Source: Gammaproteobacteria bacterium
GTDB lineage: Bacteria > Pseudomonadota > Gammaproteobacteria > DSM-19610
DNA length: 64,000 bases
Reading direction: 5' to 3'
Assembly (NCBI GenBank): GCA_026197075.1
Contig: JAPHQV010000038.1
Coordinates: 1 to 64,000 of the forward strand
Shown here: one piece after another, positions 62,822 to 64,000 of the stretch
How positions within the stretch are numbered: the first letter of the stretch is position 1
How the letters are laid out: every line of letters starts with the position of its first letter
The notes under the pieces: generated by a model
The model's input: only the letters and a program-made list of their open reading frames with translations
Databases searched by the model: none
Told to the model about the DNA's origin: nothing
Program-made: the position numbers and the translations under genes

Positions 62822-63181
62822 ATGAGCACCCAACAAAGCGCAATACTGAACACGGACAGTGATGAGTGGATCGAGGTGGGCCGGCTGGAGGATATTCCGC
62901 GCCAGGGCGCCCGGGTGGTACGCCGCGCGCAAGGCGACATCGCAGTATTCCGCACCCTCGACGACGAGGTCTTTGCCTTGCGTGATCGCTGCCCCCACAA
63001 GGGCGGCCCCCTGTCCCAGGGCATCGTGCACGGGAAACGCGTGGCTTGTCCGCTGCACGACTGGAAGATCCACCTGGACAGCGGCCTGGCCGTGGCGCCC
63101 GACGAGGGCTGCGCGGCGCGTTTCCCGGTGCGGATGGAAGGCGGGCGGGTGTGGTTGAGCCTGAAGGGAATTACAGCCTGA
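62822..63181 (+). CDS. nirD: Nitrite reductase small subunit (Rieske type)
   Basis: A 119-aa Rieske-fold partner of NirB. The cluster ligands are present in RCPHKGGPL (Cys-x-His) and ACPLHDWKI (Cys-x2-His). AGGAG and GAGG lie 10-15 bases upstream of the ATG. Palindromes lie on both sides. Confidence 0.93.
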   Translation: MSTQQSAILNTDSDEWIEVGRLEDIPRQGARVVRRAQGDIAVFRTLDDEVFALRDRCPHKGGPLSQGIVHGKRVACPLHDWKIHLDSGLAVAPDEGCAARFPVRMEGGRVWLSLKGITA

Positions 63182-63194
63182 GGCAGTGGAAGTA

Positions 63195-63265
63195 CCGTCA
63201 TTCCCGCGCATGCGGGAATCCATGGACTGTAAACCACTGGATTCCGGCATGCGCCGGAATGACGG
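63195..63265. repeat. Palindrome CGTCATTCCCGCGCATGCGG between nirD and nasA
   Basis: Arms 63195-63222 and 63238-63265 pair with two mismatches. It belongs to the same family as 62707-62775, but the arm sequence differs, so it is an independent copy rather than a duplicate. Confidence 0.82.
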
Positions 63266-63288
63266 GCTCATGACGAACTGGGAACTGC

Positions 63289-64000
63289 ATGATGCAAGAA
63301 GTACAAACCACCTGTCCCTATTGCGGCGTCGGCTGCGGCCTGCGGGTGGGTCGGGATGCGGAAGGCAGGGTCAGTGTGCGCGGCGACCCGGAGCATCCGG
63401 CCAACTACGGTCGCCTCTGTTCCAAGGGCGCGGCCCTGGCGGAGACCCTGGATCTCGAGGGTCGCCTGCTGCAGCCGGAGATCGCCGGCACGGCGGTGGA
63501 TTGGGACCAGGCCCTGGATACGGTGGCGCAGCGCTTTCAGGCCGTCATCGATGAGCATGGTCCCGATGCGGTGGCCTTCTATGTATCCGGCCAGTTGCTC
63601 ACCGAGGATTACTATGTCGCCAACAAGTTGATGAAAGGGTTCATCGGCGCCGCCAATATCGACACCAATTCCCGGCTGTGCATGTCCTCGGCGGTGGCCG
63701 GCTACAAGCGGGCCTTCGGCACGGATACCGTGCCCTGCGACTATGCCGACCTGGAGCAGGCCGAACTCATCGTCATTACCGGTTCCAACCTGGCCTGGTG
63801 TCACCCGGTGCTGTTCCAGCGCATCGCGCGCGCGCGACGCGACAATCCCGCGCTCAAGGTGGTGGTCATCGATCCGCGCCGTACCGTCACCTGTGACATC
63901 GCCGACCTGCACCTGGCCATCGCACCGGGCACGGATACAGCCCTGTTCAATGGTCTGCTCGTTCACCTGGAACAGGCAGGCAAGCGGGCGGCGAACTTCG
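63289..64000 (+). CDS. nasA: Assimilatory nitrate reductase catalytic subunit (3' truncated by window end)
   Basis: The frame is open from the ATG at 63289 to the last base (237 codons). The N terminus has the 4Fe-4S site CPYCGVGCG ... LCSKGAAL, then AFYVSGQLLTEDYYVANKLMKGF, NIDTNSRLCMSSAV and VIDPRRTVTCDIAD, the molybdopterin oxidoreductase pattern of NasA/NarB. The active-site region SRLCMSSAV is of the Nas/Nap type. It reduces nitrate to nitrite for NirBD. The second ATG at 63292 is an equally possible start. Confidence 0.93.
   Translation, partial: MMQEVQTTCPYCGVGCGLRVGRDAEGRVSVRGDPEHPANYGRLCSKGAALAETLDLEGRLLQPEIAGTAVDWDQALDTVAQRFQAVIDEHGPDAVAFYVSGQLLTEDYYVANKLMKGFIGAANIDTNSRLCMSSAVAGYKRAFGTDTVPCDYADLEQAELIVITGSNLAWCHPVLFQRIARARRDNPALKVVVIDPRRTVTCDIADLHLAIAPGTDTALFNGLLVHLEQAGKRAANF

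Overview
The window is about 63 percent GC and reads as the chromosome of a free-living gammaproteobacterium. A BarA-type kinase, RlmD, RimI, the ProS and PssA forms, Bfd/Bfr and the assimilatory nitrate genes all fit that group, and a Chromatiales/Ectothiorhodospira-like relative is my best guess. I see no tRNA, rRNA, CRISPR array, prophage or complete insertion sequence. Instead there are many intergenic inverted repeats of several families.

Layout. 1-6205: end of an unidentified gene, then a minus-strand operon of TonB receptor, periplasmic binding protein and BarA-like hybrid kinase. 6430-12575: cysM, a YdbH/YdbL envelope lipid-transport pair, a PolB-type exonuclease and rlmD. 12580-20392: a B12-type photoreceptor repressor (LitR/CarH) divergent from an eight-gene lipid-modification operon (flavoprotein, DUF1365, CFA-type methyltransferase, chalcone-isomerase-like, MFS, DUF3833, SDR, NTF2-like). 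20466-25503: minus-strand genes including psiE, a lytic transglycosylase, proS and a tautomerase. 25686-39281: a GGDEF/EAL protein, then ilvBHC, a Psd-like protein without catalytic residues, pssA, leuA with an attenuator-type leader peptide, uracil-DNA glycosylase, rimI, prfC, a Sua5-type protein and a DUF6671 protein. 39359-45391: a hydrolase and a probable sulfur/redox regulon (sterol-desaturase-like, VTT-rhodanese, mercuric-reductase-like flavoprotein, ArsR-rhodanese) with two copies of one operator. 45532-51787: csbD, an ExeA-like ATPase, hydrolase, surface proteins and glgC.

52067-64000 holds iron storage (Fur box, bfd, bfr) followed by nitrate assimilation. nasT has a sigma-54 promoter and a candidate NtrC site. 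nrtABC has its own sigma-54 promoter, followed by tandem hairpins with AACG loops and an intrinsic terminator, which is the layout of an ANTAR-protein antitermination leader. nirB, nirD and the start of nasA follow. The set would import nitrate and reduce it to ammonium, with NasT relieving termination in front of nrtA.

The points most worth following are the NasT leader, the light-responsive lipid operon, the Psd-like pseudoenzyme, the ArsR-rhodanese regulon, and a repeat family whose conserved core sits inside a different perfect palindrome at each locus.
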